In this document: piece by piece, positions 22,942-30,537 of the stretch
How positions within the stretch are numbered: the first letter of the stretch is position 1
Layout: every line of letters begins with the position of its first letter
DNA from: Mycobacterium sp. E2733
Lineage (GTDB): Bacteria; Actinomycetota; Actinomycetes; Mycobacteriales; Mycobacteriaceae
Direction of reading: 5' to 3'
Assembly (NCBI RefSeq): GCF_001667585.1
Contig: NZ_LZJZ01000053.1
Location: 1-42,177, forward strand
Length of the DNA stretch: 42,177 nt
Notes under the pieces: model-generated
Told to the model about the DNA's origin: nothing
Databases searched by the model: none
Seen by the model: only the letters and a program-made list of their open reading frames with translations
Position numbers and translations under genes: made by a program

Positions 22942-23688
22942 CTAGTCCAACTCCCACACCGCGGTCACCGAAAAGCTCACCGTCTGCTGGCCGGGTTCCA
23001 GCGGGACCGCGCTCGGCATGGCCTTCGTCGGCCCTGGCGGTCCCCCGGGCGTCGGTCCCGTCGCCTCCGAAATGGACAGCACCCTGCCCAGCCGGAGCCC
23101 GGAGAGCTGGGCGTACTGCTCGGCGCGGTTCTTCGCGTCGTTGAACGCCCGCGCGCGGGCATCCTTGACCAGCTGCGAGTCGTCGGCGATGGAGTAGCTG
23201 ACCGAACTGATCCGGGTGGCGTCGCCGCCGGTGCCGACGATGAGGGCCAGCATCCTTGACGCGGCGTCGGGCGGGTGGATCTTGACCGAGATGGCGTTGG
23301 TCGCGCGGTACCCCGTGATGGTGGCGGTGCCGTTGGGCCCGGGGTTGCTGAACTGCGGCTGCAGCGTCACCTCGGTGGTGCTGATGTCTTTGTGATCGAC
23401 GCCGGCGCCTACCAGCGCGTTGACGACCGCCTGCTGACGGTCGTTGGTCTGGTTCATCGCGGCGGTCACGTCGGGTGCCGTGAACTCGATGCCGACGTCG
23501 GCGGTCAGGGTGTCCGGGACGCCCTGCACCTGCCCCGAGCCGAAGACGGTGACCTGACGGGGATTGACCCCGGGTGCGGGGGCGGAAGGCGGGGAATCGC
23601 AGCCCGACACCGTGGCGGCCGCCAAGCCGGCGGCGGCCAAGGCGATCGGTATGCGGGCAAATCTAGGGGCTTTATTTGCGACCGGCAT
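22942..23688 (-). CDS. lpqG: Lipoprotein with SIMPL (DUF541) domain
   Basis: This 248-residue protein has a lipoprotein signal peptide: a basic N-terminus, a hydrophobic stretch (IPIALAAAGLAAATVSGC), and a lipobox with Cys30. The mature part is a SIMPL/DUF541 domain: VFGSGQVQGVPDTLTADVGIEF at its start, NAISVKIHPPD in the middle and KNRAEQYAQLSGLRLGRVLSI near the end. It is presumed anchored at the outer face of the cytoplasmic membrane; the function of the family is poorly defined. I chose ATG 23688 because it starts the signal peptide; the frame extends to 23775 without a plausible signal. Corresponds to Rv3623 (240 residues by recall). It converges with hpt and diverges from the AT-rich PE leader. 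Confidence 0.9.
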   Translation of the reverse strand: MPVANKAPRFARIPIALAAAGLAAATVSGCDSPPSAPAPGVNPRQVTVFGSGQVQGVPDTLTADVGIEFTAPDVTAAMNQTNDRQQAVVNALVGAGVDHKDISTTEVTLQPQFSNPGPNGTATITGYRATNAISVKIHPPDAASRMLALIVGTGGDATRISSVSYSIADDSQLVKDARARAFNDAKNRAEQYAQLSGLRLGRVLSISEATGPTPGGPPGPTKAMPSAVPLEPGQQTVSFSVTAVWELD

Positions 23689-23853
23689 GCCTGGCACCCT
23701 AGCCGCTCGGGCGCCGCCGATGCTACGGGTTGGCTGCGGCGCCCGTTTTGGGAGGCTTGCAGATACGAATGGCATTGTGGTGCAACATGTTTAATTGGTG
23801 GGCTACCGCCAGCAAAGCTTTCGCCACGCCCTAGCCGGCACATATAAGTACAT

Positions 23854-23872
23854 ATATGATTCACAATCATAT
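23854..23872. promoter_or_regulatory. Perfect inverted repeat, candidate operator
   Basis: ATATGATT-CAC-AATCATAT: two 8-bp arms in perfect inverted symmetry with a 3-nt spacer. It lies about 200 bp upstream of the PE start within the AT-rich stretch. The arm-3-arm geometry is that of a dimeric-regulator site; Fur-family (Zur) boxes have similar geometry, though the sequence does not closely match a Zur consensus I know. Confidence 0.5.
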
Positions 23873-23946
23873 TGGTTTGCAATATCTTTCATATCGAATC
23901 CAAATGTTGCAGCATTTCTCGCCAGCTATGTGAACAGTTATCGACT

Positions 23947-23962
23947 CGCTAATGAATTAGCG
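23947..23962. promoter_or_regulatory. Second inverted repeat upstream of the PE gene
   Basis: CGCTAAT-GA-ATTAGCG: 7-bp perfect arms with a 2-nt centre, 75 bp downstream of the first inverted repeat and 111 bp before the PE start codon. It is probably a regulator site or a small transcript hairpin. Confidence 0.4.
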
Positions 23963-24073
23963 CGTCCGAGACTGTCTTCTCTGGACACGACTGACCTAAC
24001 GTGGCCAGGCGCCCGACTGGTGCATGCCCACGGGCCGAAAGCCGTTGACGTGAAGGGAATTAGAGGAGGGAAA

Positions 24074-24373
24074 ATGTCTTATCTGATGGCGCAACCGGCA
24101 ATGCTGGCTGCGGTCGCCGGTGAACTGCACAGCATCAACGCGGCCGTGCGGGAGGGCAACTCGGTCGTGGCAGGCCCGACGACCGGGGTGGTTCCTGCCG
24201 CTGCCGATGCGGTGTCGTTGCTGACCGCGGCGCAGTTCTCCTGGCACGCAAAGCTCTTCCAGGAGATCAGCGCAGAGGCAGTCGCGGTTCGTGAGCAGTT
24301 GGCGTCGACGCTCGGCATCAGTGCCGGTTCGTACGCCGCCACCGAGATGGCCAACACGGCCGCGGTCGGCTAG
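24074..24373 (+). CDS. PE family protein, PE domain only (PE32-like)
   Basis: This 99-residue protein consists of the PE domain alone: MSYLMAQPAMLAAVAGELHS, then [21 protein letters not shown] and the C-terminal secretion motif YAATE (YxxxE) at about residues 88-92. PE proteins form helical hairpin heterodimers with PPE partners and are exported by type VII (ESX) secretion. The start has an excellent ribosome-binding site (GAGGAGGG, 24063-24070). The stop lies 10 bp before the PPE gene, giving a classic PE-PPE operon. Its position between hpt/lpqG and the esx pair corresponds to Rv3622c. Confidence 0.93.
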   Translation: MSYLMAQPAMLAAVAGELHSINAAVREGNSVVAGPTTGVVPAAADAVSLLTAAQFSWHAKLFQEISAEAVAVREQLASTLGISAGSYAATEMANTAAVG

Positions 24374-24383
24374 GCGAGGGCAC

Positions 24384-25607
24384 ATGCTGGATTTCGCGCA
24401 GTTGCCGCCGGAGGTCAACTCCGCGCTGATGTATTCGGGCCCCGGCTCGGGACCGCTGCTGGCTGCCGCGGCGGCCTGGGACGGGCTGGCCGCCGAGCTG
24501 CATTCCGCGGCATCCTCTTACGGCTTGGTGATCGCGGGCCTTACCGACGGACCATGGCAGGGGCCGGCCGCGTCGTCCATGCTGACCGCAGCCCTGCCGC
24601 AAGTGGCGTGGCTGAGGGGCACGGCGGGGCGGGCGGAACAGGCCGCCGCCCAAGCCATGGCGGCAGTGGGGGCCTACGAGGCGGCGTTCGCCGAGACGGT
24701 GCCCCCGCTGGTGATCGCCGCGAACCGGGCGCTGTTGATGGAGTTGCTGGCGACGAACTTCCTCGGACAGAACACTGCGGCGATTGCGGCCACCGAGTCG
24801 CAATACGGCGAGATGTGGGCTCAAGACGCTGCCGCGATGTACGGATATGCCGGCACGTCGGCCGCGGCGTCGACGTTGCCACCATTCGAGCCGGCCGCGC
24901 CCAGCACCAACCCGGCCGGGGTCGCCAGCCAGGCCGCCGCGGTGGCCCACGCGGCCGGCAGCGGTGGAAGTAACAGCACCCAGGGGCTCGACGCGGTGCC
25001 CCAAGCACTGTCGTCGCTGGCCGGGGCGACGACTAATCCCAATCCCGCGTTTTCCCTCGGTGGAATCGCCCTGAACCCCGAGGGCGACGGGCTTGTGGTG
25101 AGCGGGCCATTGGGTGACCTGTTAGAGGGTCTGACCGGGTCGCAAACCTTGGACGCCAGTACGCCCTTCGACGCGTTCATTCGATTGATTTCGCCGACGC
25201 GGCTATTCGTGACCACCTTCAGGGATATCGAAGGTCTCGCTTCCCAGGCATTGCCAAAGGCGGCGGCCAGCGCCGCCAAAGCCGCGGAAGCGGCTCTGCC
25301 CGCCATCGTTCCAGGGGCGGCCCTGGGCTCGATCGGCGCAATCGGCGGAGCCGTCGGCAAGGCCGCATCGGTCGGTGGCTTATCGGTGCCGGCCGCATGG
25401 GCGAGCGCGACCCCGGCGGCACCTCCGGCTACCTTGGCGGTCAATGGCTTTACTGCTGGAGGGGCCGTTGGACCCGCCACGAACGCGGTTGGTGGGGTGC
25501 CGATGATGCCTGTCGGTGGGGCGGGGCGCAGTGCGGCAGCCCACTTCGTCGCACCGCGATACGGGTTCAAGCCCACGGTCATTGCCCAGCCCCCCGCGGG
25601 AGGCTGA
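24384..25607 (+). CDS. PPE family protein, SVP subgroup (PPE65-like)
   Basis: The protein has 407 residues from ATG 24384 (MLDFAQLPPEVNSALMYSGPGSG). The roughly 180-residue PPE domain contains the PPE motif at residues 8-10, a WQG turn in GPWQGPAAS for PE and EspG contact, and NFLGQNTAAIAATESQYGEMW. The C-terminal half has the SVP-subgroup signature GLSVPAAW followed by a Gly/Pro/Ala-rich end. Like others in the group it is probably exported with its PE partner by an ESX system (ESX-5 handles most SVP-type PPEs) to the cell surface. It is strongly paralogous to the second PPE at 28709. The HNH gene converges 19 bp beyond the stop. Confidence 0.92.
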   Translation: MLDFAQLPPEVNSALMYSGPGSGPLLAAAAAWDGLAAELHSAASSYGLVIAGLTDGPWQGPAASSMLTAALPQVAWLRGTAGRAEQAAAQAMAAVGAYEAAFAETVPPLVIAANRALLMELLATNFLGQNTAAIAATESQYGEMWAQDAAAMYGYAGTSAAASTLPPFEPAAPSTNPAGVASQAAAVAHAAGSGGSNSTQGLDAVPQALSSLAGATTNPNPAFSLGGIALNPEGDGLVVSGPLGDLLEGLTGSQTLDASTPFDAFIRLISPTRLFVTTFRDIEGLASQALPKAAASAAKAAEAALPAIVPGAALGSIGAIGGAVGKAASVGGLSVPAAWASATPAAPPATLAVNGFTAGGAVGPATNAVGGVPMMPVGGAGRSAAAHFVAPRYGFKPTVIAQPPAGG

Positions 25608-25626
25608 TTCGAGGCTTATTCGCCCG

Positions 25627-27204
25627 TCAAAACGGTGGATCGTCCGGCAGGGATTGCAAAGCTGGTTGGTCGGGAGTCCAGTCCGGTGGCAGTTCTTCGG
25701 GCTCTTTCGGATCGTTCACCCAGGTGCAGAAGGGGCTGGTGCTCGGTGTGCCCTTGAACAGAAAGAGCATGTCGCGCATGCGGTTACGGAACTTGCGTGC
25801 CGAGATCTCCCGCTGGCGAGCCTCGTCCAACGCTCGCCGGGCTTCGTTGAGCGGCCGCTGCACACGGTTGTGATTGCGCGCCCCAGTGATTCGCGCGCTT
25901 CGTTGCTGCGATCTGGATTTTCTGCGGGGCGTCGGCGGCGCGCAGGCCGCGCCGCGGGTTTGGGGGAACAGGTCGCCACCCGCCGGCGAGGTGCGATAGG
26001 TCCGCCCCGTCGGTGACACCCAGACGACGGTGCCGTCGGGCAGTTGCTTATCCCGCCACCCGCCGAACGTTTTGAGTCGATGATGTTGCCGGCAAAGGCA
26101 TTTGAGGTTGTCCGCGACGGTCCGCCCACCCGCCGCCGGGTCCTGGTGGTTGAACGGAATGGTGTGGTCGAGGTCGCAGACAACGGCGGCCCGGCTGCAT
26201 CCCGGGAAGCGGCAGGTGAGATCCCGGCACCGGACCGCTCGCTCCAAAGCGGCGGATGGTTGGTAGCGCAGGGCCTCGACCGGACTCGTCACCGGATCGG
26301 CGACGAGTAAGGATGCGGCAGCGGCCAGTTGGCGCACCTGCTCGGCGTCGATGACGCCGTAGCCCTCCAGATAGCCGGGCTCAGCACCATCGGCACGAAC
26401 GGTTCGTTCGCTGGCCACCACGTTGATGACCACCTGCGCCCTGGTCCCGACATTGTCACCCACCCGGTAGGGGCACTCCGGTTGCCCGCAGGTGCAAGCC
26501 AGCCCGCGGCCCTCGGCCAGCGCGGCCAGCGCGTCGGCCCGGCGCTGATCGAATGTCCGCGGGTCCGCCGGGCACACCTGCTTGGCGAGCTGCGAGAGCC
26601 GTCGGTCAAAGGCGGTTGCAGCCGTCGCGGCGACCGACCCGTAGATGTCGGCCATCCCGTCCTCTTTGGTGCTGATTGCGATGTGGCGGTCGCTTTCGGC
26701 CGCAAGGCGGCGCTCGCGGGCGGCGTCGGGATCGGTGGCTCGTACGGCGGCGTCGACGGCGTTGATGATGCGCTGCTTCGACCAGCCGTGCCAGTTGCCG
26801 ATGCGCTCGGCCAGCGACTCGTCGATCTTCGTGATCAACTTCTCGTCGGTCACCAGATCGCTGCGGCTGATGATCAAGCGCACTGTGCGCCAGTCCGTCC
26901 GGCCCTGCGCGAGCAGGGCTGCGATCTTGGGCAGCCTGGTATCCAGCGCCTCCGCGTACGACACCAGGTAGCTCGCCGCCACCGGCGAGAGGTTCATCGC
27001 GGCGGCGACCTCGGCAGCGGTCTGCTCGAAGCGGTCGATTGCCGCGTATTCCTGCGGCCTCTCGGGCCGCTCGGCGGTGGCCACCCGATGCCGCAGCAAC
27101 GCCGCTACCGCGGCCAGCCGGTGGGCTACCAGCATGGATTCCTGGCGGTGCGACGACTCGATCAGCTCCACCAGGGCGGCGGGATCAGGTGGCAACTCGA
27201 ACAT
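25627..27204 (-). CDS. HNH endonuclease, DUF222 / 13E12 repeat family
   Basis: The protein has 525 residues from ATG 27204 (MFELPPDPAALVELIESSHRQ). An all-helical DUF222 region fills the N-terminal two-thirds, followed by a zinc/HNH nuclease core: FPGCSRAAVVCDLDHTIPFNH, then CLCRQHHRLKTF. The C-terminus is basic. This is the family encoded by mycobacterial REP13E12 repeats, several copies of which are LexA-regulated. A perfect SOS box overlaps the start codon, and TATAAT lies 7 nt before the ATG, implying a leaderless, damage-inducible mRNA. A TTG at 27234 gives a longer frame, but it would lie upstream of that promoter. The gene is inserted between two PE/PPE pairs and is on the opposite strand. 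Biological role (nuclease of a mobile element, repair or defence) is unknown. Confidence 0.9.
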   Translation of the reverse strand: MFELPPDPAALVELIESSHRQESMLVAHRLAAVAALLRHRVATAERPERPQEYAAIDRFEQTAAEVAAAMNLSPVAASYLVSYAEALDTRLPKIAALLAQGRTDWRTVRLIISRSDLVTDEKLITKIDESLAERIGNWHGWSKQRIINAVDAAVRATDPDAARERRLAAESDRHIAISTKEDGMADIYGSVAATAATAFDRRLSQLAKQVCPADPRTFDQRRADALAALAEGRGLACTCGQPECPYRVGDNVGTRAQVVINVVASERTVRADGAEPGYLEGYGVIDAEQVRQLAAAASLLVADPVTSPVEALRYQPSAALERAVRCRDLTCRFPGCSRAAVVCDLDHTIPFNHQDPAAGGRTVADNLKCLCRQHHRLKTFGGWRDKQLPDGTVVWVSPTGRTYRTSPAGGDLFPQTRGAACAPPTPRRKSRSQQRSARITGARNHNRVQRPLNEARRALDEARQREISARKFRNRMRDMLFLFKGTPSTSPFCTWVNDPKEPEELPPDWTPDQPALQSLPDDPPF

Positions 27205-27212
27205 ATGTTCGA
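27197..27212. promoter_or_regulatory. LexA-binding SOS box at the HNH gene start
   Basis: TCGAACATATGTTCGA is a perfect 16-bp palindrome and matches the mycobacterial LexA consensus TCGAAC-N4-GTTCGA exactly. The HNH start codon (27202-27204) lies in its centre, and the box abuts the -10 element, so bound LexA would block transcription start. Confidence 0.88.
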
Positions 27213-27217
27213 TTATA
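27212..27217 (-). promoter_or_regulatory. -10 box of the HNH gene promoter
   Basis: On the minus strand this is a consensus TATAAT, with 7 nt to the A of ATG 27204. It shares one base with the SOS box. No good -35 is seen at 16-18 bp. The position predicts transcription starting at the start codon. Confidence 0.6.
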
Positions 27218-27256
27218 GGGTCGAGCTCCGACAACCCAGATGTCGCCCGGTGTGAT

Positions 27257-27607
27257 TCAGTCGCGCGGGCCCTCCGCCGTGGGATTCGGCATCAACACGC
27301 GCTGACGGGTCGTGGCGCGGAAGGGGTCCAGCGACTGCCCGTCGCCCAGCACCGCCTGCACATCTTCGGGCGTGATCAGGCCCAGTTCGACCTGTAGCCA
27401 AGTAGCGCTCAGTCCGAACGCGTGCGCGGCGCGCCTGGCCTCCTCGGCGTCGGGGAAGTCGTCGGCGTTGGCGCGCCCAGCGCCCCCGTACCAGCGTCCT
27501 TTGGTGACGCCGCAGGCGTCGCGCAGCTGCTCGACGGTGATGTCGCGGTTCAGCGTCGCCTCGAGCAGGCGCTTCAGCCCCCAGCCGGCGGCATTCGTAC
27601 GTGGCAT
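27257..27607 (-). CDS. Small helix-turn-helix DNA-binding protein
   Basis: This encodes 116 residues from ATG 27607 (MPRTNAAGWGLKRLLEATLN). The segment ITVEQLRDACGVTKGRWYGG looks like a Cro/XRE-type helix-turn-helix, followed by a helical region (DAEEARRAAHAFGLSATWLQVELGLI) typical of phage-repressor-like regulators. The tail is short and polar. I do not recognise a named orthologue. It lies between the SOS-controlled HNH gene, which has its own promoter downstream, and the second PE gene, with which it is divergent. A near-perfect inverted repeat at 27698-27720 lies in the divergent gap and is a candidate operator. The open frame extends to 27694, but the first 29 residues have Ser/Arg-rich composition unlike coding sequence. 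Confidence 0.7.
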   Translation of the reverse strand: MPRTNAAGWGLKRLLEATLNRDITVEQLRDACGVTKGRWYGGAGRANADDFPDAEEARRAAHAFGLSATWLQVELGLITPEDVQAVLGDGQSLDPFRATTRQRVLMPNPTAEGPRD

Positions 27608-27697
27608 CCGTCCAGAGTAACGCGATGCCGAAAGACGGGCAAAGCGTCCAGATCTGCGAGTTCTAGATAGAAATAAAGAAATCATGGCTGACAACTA

Positions 27698-27720
27698 GAC
27701 ATAAATTCATGATTTATGAC
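27698..27720. promoter_or_regulatory. Inverted repeat between the HTH gene and the second PE gene
   Basis: GACATAAAT-TCATG-ATTTATGAC: 9-bp arms with a single mismatch and a 5-nt spacer, in a locally AT-rich 170-bp divergent region. It is 59 bp upstream of the PE start and 90 bp upstream of the HTH start. Candidate operator for the adjacent HTH protein (inference). Confidence 0.45.
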
Positions 27721-27779
27721 ATAGTGTCCGCAAGTTCGACAACATGAGCCCGATTCATGCATTCCCTGAGGAGAAGAAC

Positions 27780-28676
27780 ATGTCGTTCCTGACCACGCTG
27801 CCGGACCTGCTGCTCGCCGCTGCCGGTCAGCTGCAGGCCATCGGCTCCGCAGTAACCGCGGCCAACTCGACGGCCGCGTTCCCCATTACGGGAGTGGTCC
27901 CGGCGGCGGCCGACGAGGTCTCGGCGCTGACTGCGGCCACCTTCGCCGGTTACGGGCAGCAGTATCAGGCGATCAGCGCCGAGGCCGGCATGATCCACGA
28001 GCAGTTCGTCAGCGCCCTGGGACGCAGCGCCGATTCGTATGCGGCCACCGAGTCCATCAATGCGACGCAGATGGCGGGCGGCCACGTGGCGCCCCCGCAT
28101 ATGGCCCCTATCGCACCAGCTCGCCCGGCACCCGCCGCGCCCGCTCACGTTTCACCCGCTGCGCCTCGCCGCGTAATCCCGAACGCGCCCACTCGGTCGA
28201 TGCCCGGCACTCCGGTCGGCTCGGTCCCCGCGGCACCCGGCGGTCATGGATGGCATGGGGCCGGCGGCTATGGCGGTCAGATGACGCCGCAGCACGGCGG
28301 CTACGCCGGCGCTAATTACGGCCGCCACCAGGCGCCATTTGCGCGCGGCCACTATGGCGCCCACCCGGCCGCTCCCGTCGAGCACCGCGCGCCTGCGCAC
28401 ATGGCGCCCGCCGAGCATGTCGAGCGCGTAGCACCCGCCCACCCGGCGCCGGCGGAGCATGTCGCGCGGGCCGACTTGGGGGCCGGCCAGCACGTATCGC
28501 CCTCACAGCTGGCGCCGACCGCGCCCGCCCACCGCATGCCGCTGGCGGCCGCCCTGCCCGCCGAACACGTCGCACCCATGCACCTGCCCGCCGGCATGCC
28601 CGGCGAACACGTCATGCAAGCGCATGCGGCCCTCAAAACTGCCACCGGCCCTAAGCCCTTGCCGGCGCTGGCGTAG
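27780..28676 (+). CDS. PE family protein with His/Pro/Ala-rich C-terminal extension
   Basis: The protein has 298 residues from ATG 27780; GAGGAGAAGA just upstream supports this over the start 12 codons earlier. Residues 1 to about 97 are a PE domain ([40 protein letters not shown], secretion motif YAATE). The remaining roughly 200 residues are low-complexity, rich in Pro and Ala, with about 20 histidines. They include [13 protein letters not shown] and five near-repeats of P(A/G)EHV or VEH type. There are no transmembrane segments. It heads a PE-PPE-esxW-esxV operon. The tail differs from PGRS or lipase-type PE extensions and could bind divalent metals or interact with the surface; that is inference. 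Confidence 0.85.
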   Translation: MSFLTTLPDLLLAAAGQLQAIGSAVTAANSTAAFPITGVVPAAADEVSALTAATFAGYGQQYQAISAEAGMIHEQFVSALGRSADSYAATESINATQMAGGHVAPPHMAPIAPARPAPAAPAHVSPAAPRRVIPNAPTRSMPGTPVGSVPAAPGGHGWHGAGGYGGQMTPQHGGYAGANYGRHQAPFARGHYGAHPAAPVEHRAPAHMAPAEHVERVAPAHPAPAEHVARADLGAGQHVSPSQLAPTAPAHRMPLAAALPAEHVAPMHLPAGMPGEHVMQAHAALKTATGPKPLPALA

Positions 28677-28708
28677 CGAAACGACCTAGAGAGAAAAGGA
28701 AGGTAATC

Positions 28709-29827
28709 ATGGATTTCGGTGCGATGCCCCCGGAGATCAATTCCGGCCTGATGTACGCGGGTCCGGGACCGGCGTCGATGCTGGCGGCCGCGATGGCCTG
28801 GGAGGGCCTGGCGGCGGAGCTGCGTTCAGCCGCGACGGCCTACGGGACGGTGATCCTGGAGCTCACCGATACCGCCTGGCAGGGTCCGTCGTCGGCAGCG
28901 ATGGCGGCAGCCGCAGCGCCCTACGTGGACTGGATGCACGCCACGGCCGCGCAGGCCGAGCAGGCGGGGATGCATGCGACGGCGGCCGCCGTCGCACACG
29001 AGGTGGCCTTTGCGGCTACGGTGCCGCCGCCGATGATCGTGGCCAACCGCTCCTTGCTGATGATGTTGGTCGCGACCAACTTCCTCGGTCAGAACACCCC
29101 GGCGATCGCGGCCACAGAGGCGCAGTACGGCGAGATGTGGGCCCAAGATGCAATGGCCATGTACGCCTACGCCGGCTCCTCGGCGGCGGCGGCCATGCTG
29201 ACACCGATGGCGGTCGCTCCGCCCACCACCAATCCAGGCGGCGTCGCGGCCGGTGCCGTGGCGGCGGGCGAGGCCAACATGCAGGGGGTGACCCAGGCGT
29301 TGGCCACCCAAGCGGCCATGGGACTGCCGTCAACGCTCAATTCGCCCGCATCGTCGCTGGCCACCAGCTTCCCGTCGGCGATCGGCAGCTTCGCCGACTT
29401 GCTCGGCATGCCCCTCGGCCAGAGTGCCGGCAGCGCCACAGCGGGACTGGGCGGGATGGCCGCACCGAACGCGGGGCTTGCGACCGCCATGCCCGCATTG
29501 GGGGCCTTCTCCCCGGCGGCGATGCCCGGACGCTTCATCCCCGCGCAGCCGCTAATGACTGCGCCGGAGAGGCTGGCGCCGGCGCGGCTGATGCCGTCGG
29601 CGGCCATGGGCCAATCCACTGGAATCGGAGGTCTTTCTGTGCCGCCGAGCTGGCCCGCGGGCACCCCGGAGGCGGCCGCGCCGGCCACCACGCCGTTGGC
29701 AAGTGCCGGCGCTCCGATGCTGGCCCCTCGCGGCATCCCCGCGGGCCAGTTGGGCGCAATGGAAGCGCGCGGATTCGGCGCTGCCGTGCCGGCACGCGTC
29801 AGCGTACTGCCACGAGTGGTCGGATAA
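28709..29827 (+). CDS. PPE family protein, SVP subgroup (second copy)
   Basis: The protein has 372 residues from ATG 28709 ([23 protein letters not shown]), with AAAAGGAAGG upstream. The PPE domain has PPE at residues 7-9, [11 protein letters not shown], and [21 protein letters not shown]. The C-terminal region carries the SVP signature GLSVPPSW, then an Ala/Pro/Gly-rich tail ending LPRVVG. It is clearly paralogous to the PPE at 24384, so the two PE/PPE pairs arose by duplication. It follows its PE by 32 bp and precedes the esx pair by 78 bp, the order known from ESX-5-associated PE/PPE/esx cassettes. Confidence 0.92.
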   Translation: MDFGAMPPEINSGLMYAGPGPASMLAAAMAWEGLAAELRSAATAYGTVILELTDTAWQGPSSAAMAAAAAPYVDWMHATAAQAEQAGMHATAAAVAHEVAFAATVPPPMIVANRSLLMMLVATNFLGQNTPAIAATEAQYGEMWAQDAMAMYAYAGSSAAAAMLTPMAVAPPTTNPGGVAAGAVAAGEANMQGVTQALATQAAMGLPSTLNSPASSLATSFPSAIGSFADLLGMPLGQSAGSATAGLGGMAAPNAGLATAMPALGAFSPAAMPGRFIPAQPLMTAPERLAPARLMPSAAMGQSTGIGGLSVPPSWPAGTPEAAAPATTPLASAGAPMLAPRGIPAGQLGAMEARGFGAAVPARVSVLPRVVG

Positions 29828-29905
29828 CGGGAAGGGGGATAGGCACTTTCGCCAAGACAACGACCAAAAATACGCGCTGACAACAATATTCGAAGGAGAA
29901 ATGTA

Positions 29906-30202
29906 ATGACCATACGATTCATGACCGATCCGCACGAGATGCGGGCCATGGCGGGCCGCTTCGAGGTGCACGCCCAGACGGTTGAGGACGAGGCTCGCAA
30001 GATGTGGGCGTCGTCGATGAACATCGCCGGCTCGGGCTGGAGCGGTCAGGCGCAGGCCACCTCGTACGACACCATGGGCCAGGTCAACCAGGCCTTCCGC
30101 AACATCGTCAACATGCTGCACGGAGTGCGGGACGGACTGATCCGCGACGCGAACAACTACGAGCAGCAAGAGCAGGCCTCACAGCAGATCCTGGGCAGCT
30201 AG
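29906..30202 (+). CDS. esxW: WXG100 protein, EsxW/EsxJ/EsxP (CFP-10-like) subfamily
   Basis: This 98-residue helical-hairpin protein begins [20 protein letters not shown]. The turn is WSG (residues 45-47), and the C-terminal secretion motif YEQQE (YxxxE) is at 85-89. It has the same length and is near-identical by memory to M. tuberculosis EsxW (Rv3620c) of the QILSS group; here the end reads QILGS. It forms a 1:1 dimer with the following EsxV-like protein and is exported by type VII secretion, with this protein supplying the export signal. The ribosome-binding site GAAGGAGA is ideal. Confidence 0.93.
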   Translation: MTIRFMTDPHEMRAMAGRFEVHAQTVEDEARKMWASSMNIAGSGWSGQAQATSYDTMGQVNQAFRNIVNMLHGVRDGLIRDANNYEQQEQASQQILGS

Positions 30203-30231
30203 CCCACCAACAAAACAGGAGACGATTAGCG

Positions 30232-30516
30232 ATGACGATCAACTATCAATTCGGCGATGTCGACGCCCACGGCGCCACCATCCGCGCCCAAGCCGCGTCT
30301 CTGGAGGCTGAGCACCAGGCCATCATTCGTGATGTGCTTGCTGCGGGTGACTTCTGGGGCGGTGCCGGTTCGGTGGCCTGCCAGGAGTTCATCACCCAGT
30401 TGGGTCGCAACTTCCAGGTGATCTACGAGCAGGCCAACGCCCACGGGCAGAAGGTGCAGAGCGCCGGCAGCAACATGGCCAGCACCGACAGCGCCGTCGG
30501 ATCCAGCTGGGCCTAG
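30232..30516 (+). CDS. esxV: WXG100 protein, EsxV/EsxN (ESAT-6-like, Mtb9.9) subfamily
   Basis: This 94-residue protein begins MTINYQFGDVDAHGATIRAQ. The WXG turn is FWGG with W42, and there is the conserved FITQLGRNFQVIYEQANAHG helix. Length and sequence match the Mtb9.9 group (EsxI, L, N, O, V), here at the Rv3619c position. It is the partner of the upstream EsxW-like protein; the pair is usually a substrate of an ESX system related to ESX-5. The gene starts 29 bp after esxW with AACAGGAG upstream. It converges with the alcohol dehydrogenase gene. Confidence 0.93.
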   Translation: MTINYQFGDVDAHGATIRAQAASLEAEHQAIIRDVLAAGDFWGGAGSVACQEFITQLGRNFQVIYEQANAHGQKVQSAGSNMASTDSAVGSSWA

Positions 30517-30537
30517 TGCAGGGTCGCCACCATCGGC

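Larger units (their letters stand above)
23689..24073 (+). promoter_or_regulatory. AT-rich upstream regulatory region of the first PE/PPE pair
   Basis: No gene is seen in these 385 bp. From about 23790 to 23965 the sequence is visibly AT-rich against a GC-rich genome, with TATA-like runs (CATATAAGTACATATATG at 23841-23858) and two perfect inverted repeats (23854-23872 and 23947-23962). An open frame continuous with the PE gene runs through it from 23795, but codon use is unlike coding DNA here and the PE N-terminus is conserved at 24074. AT-rich DNA of this kind in mycobacteria is a usual target of Lsr2 or EspR-type regulators; this is inference. Confidence 0.6.

Noticed and set aside
23854..23872. 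Zur or IdeR box upstream of the PE gene
   Set aside because: Spacing resembles Fur-family sites, but the arm sequence does not match the consensus I know closely enough to name a regulator.
23795..24073. N-terminal extension of the first PE gene (93 extra in-frame codons)
   Set aside because: The sequence is AT-rich with non-coding codon use and inverted repeats, and the conserved PE N-terminus plus a strong ribosome-binding site sit at 24074.
25627..27204. Insertion sequence carrying the HNH gene
   Set aside because: No transposase and no terminal inverted or direct repeats found at the edges; 13E12-type genes are repeat-family genes without classical IS ends.
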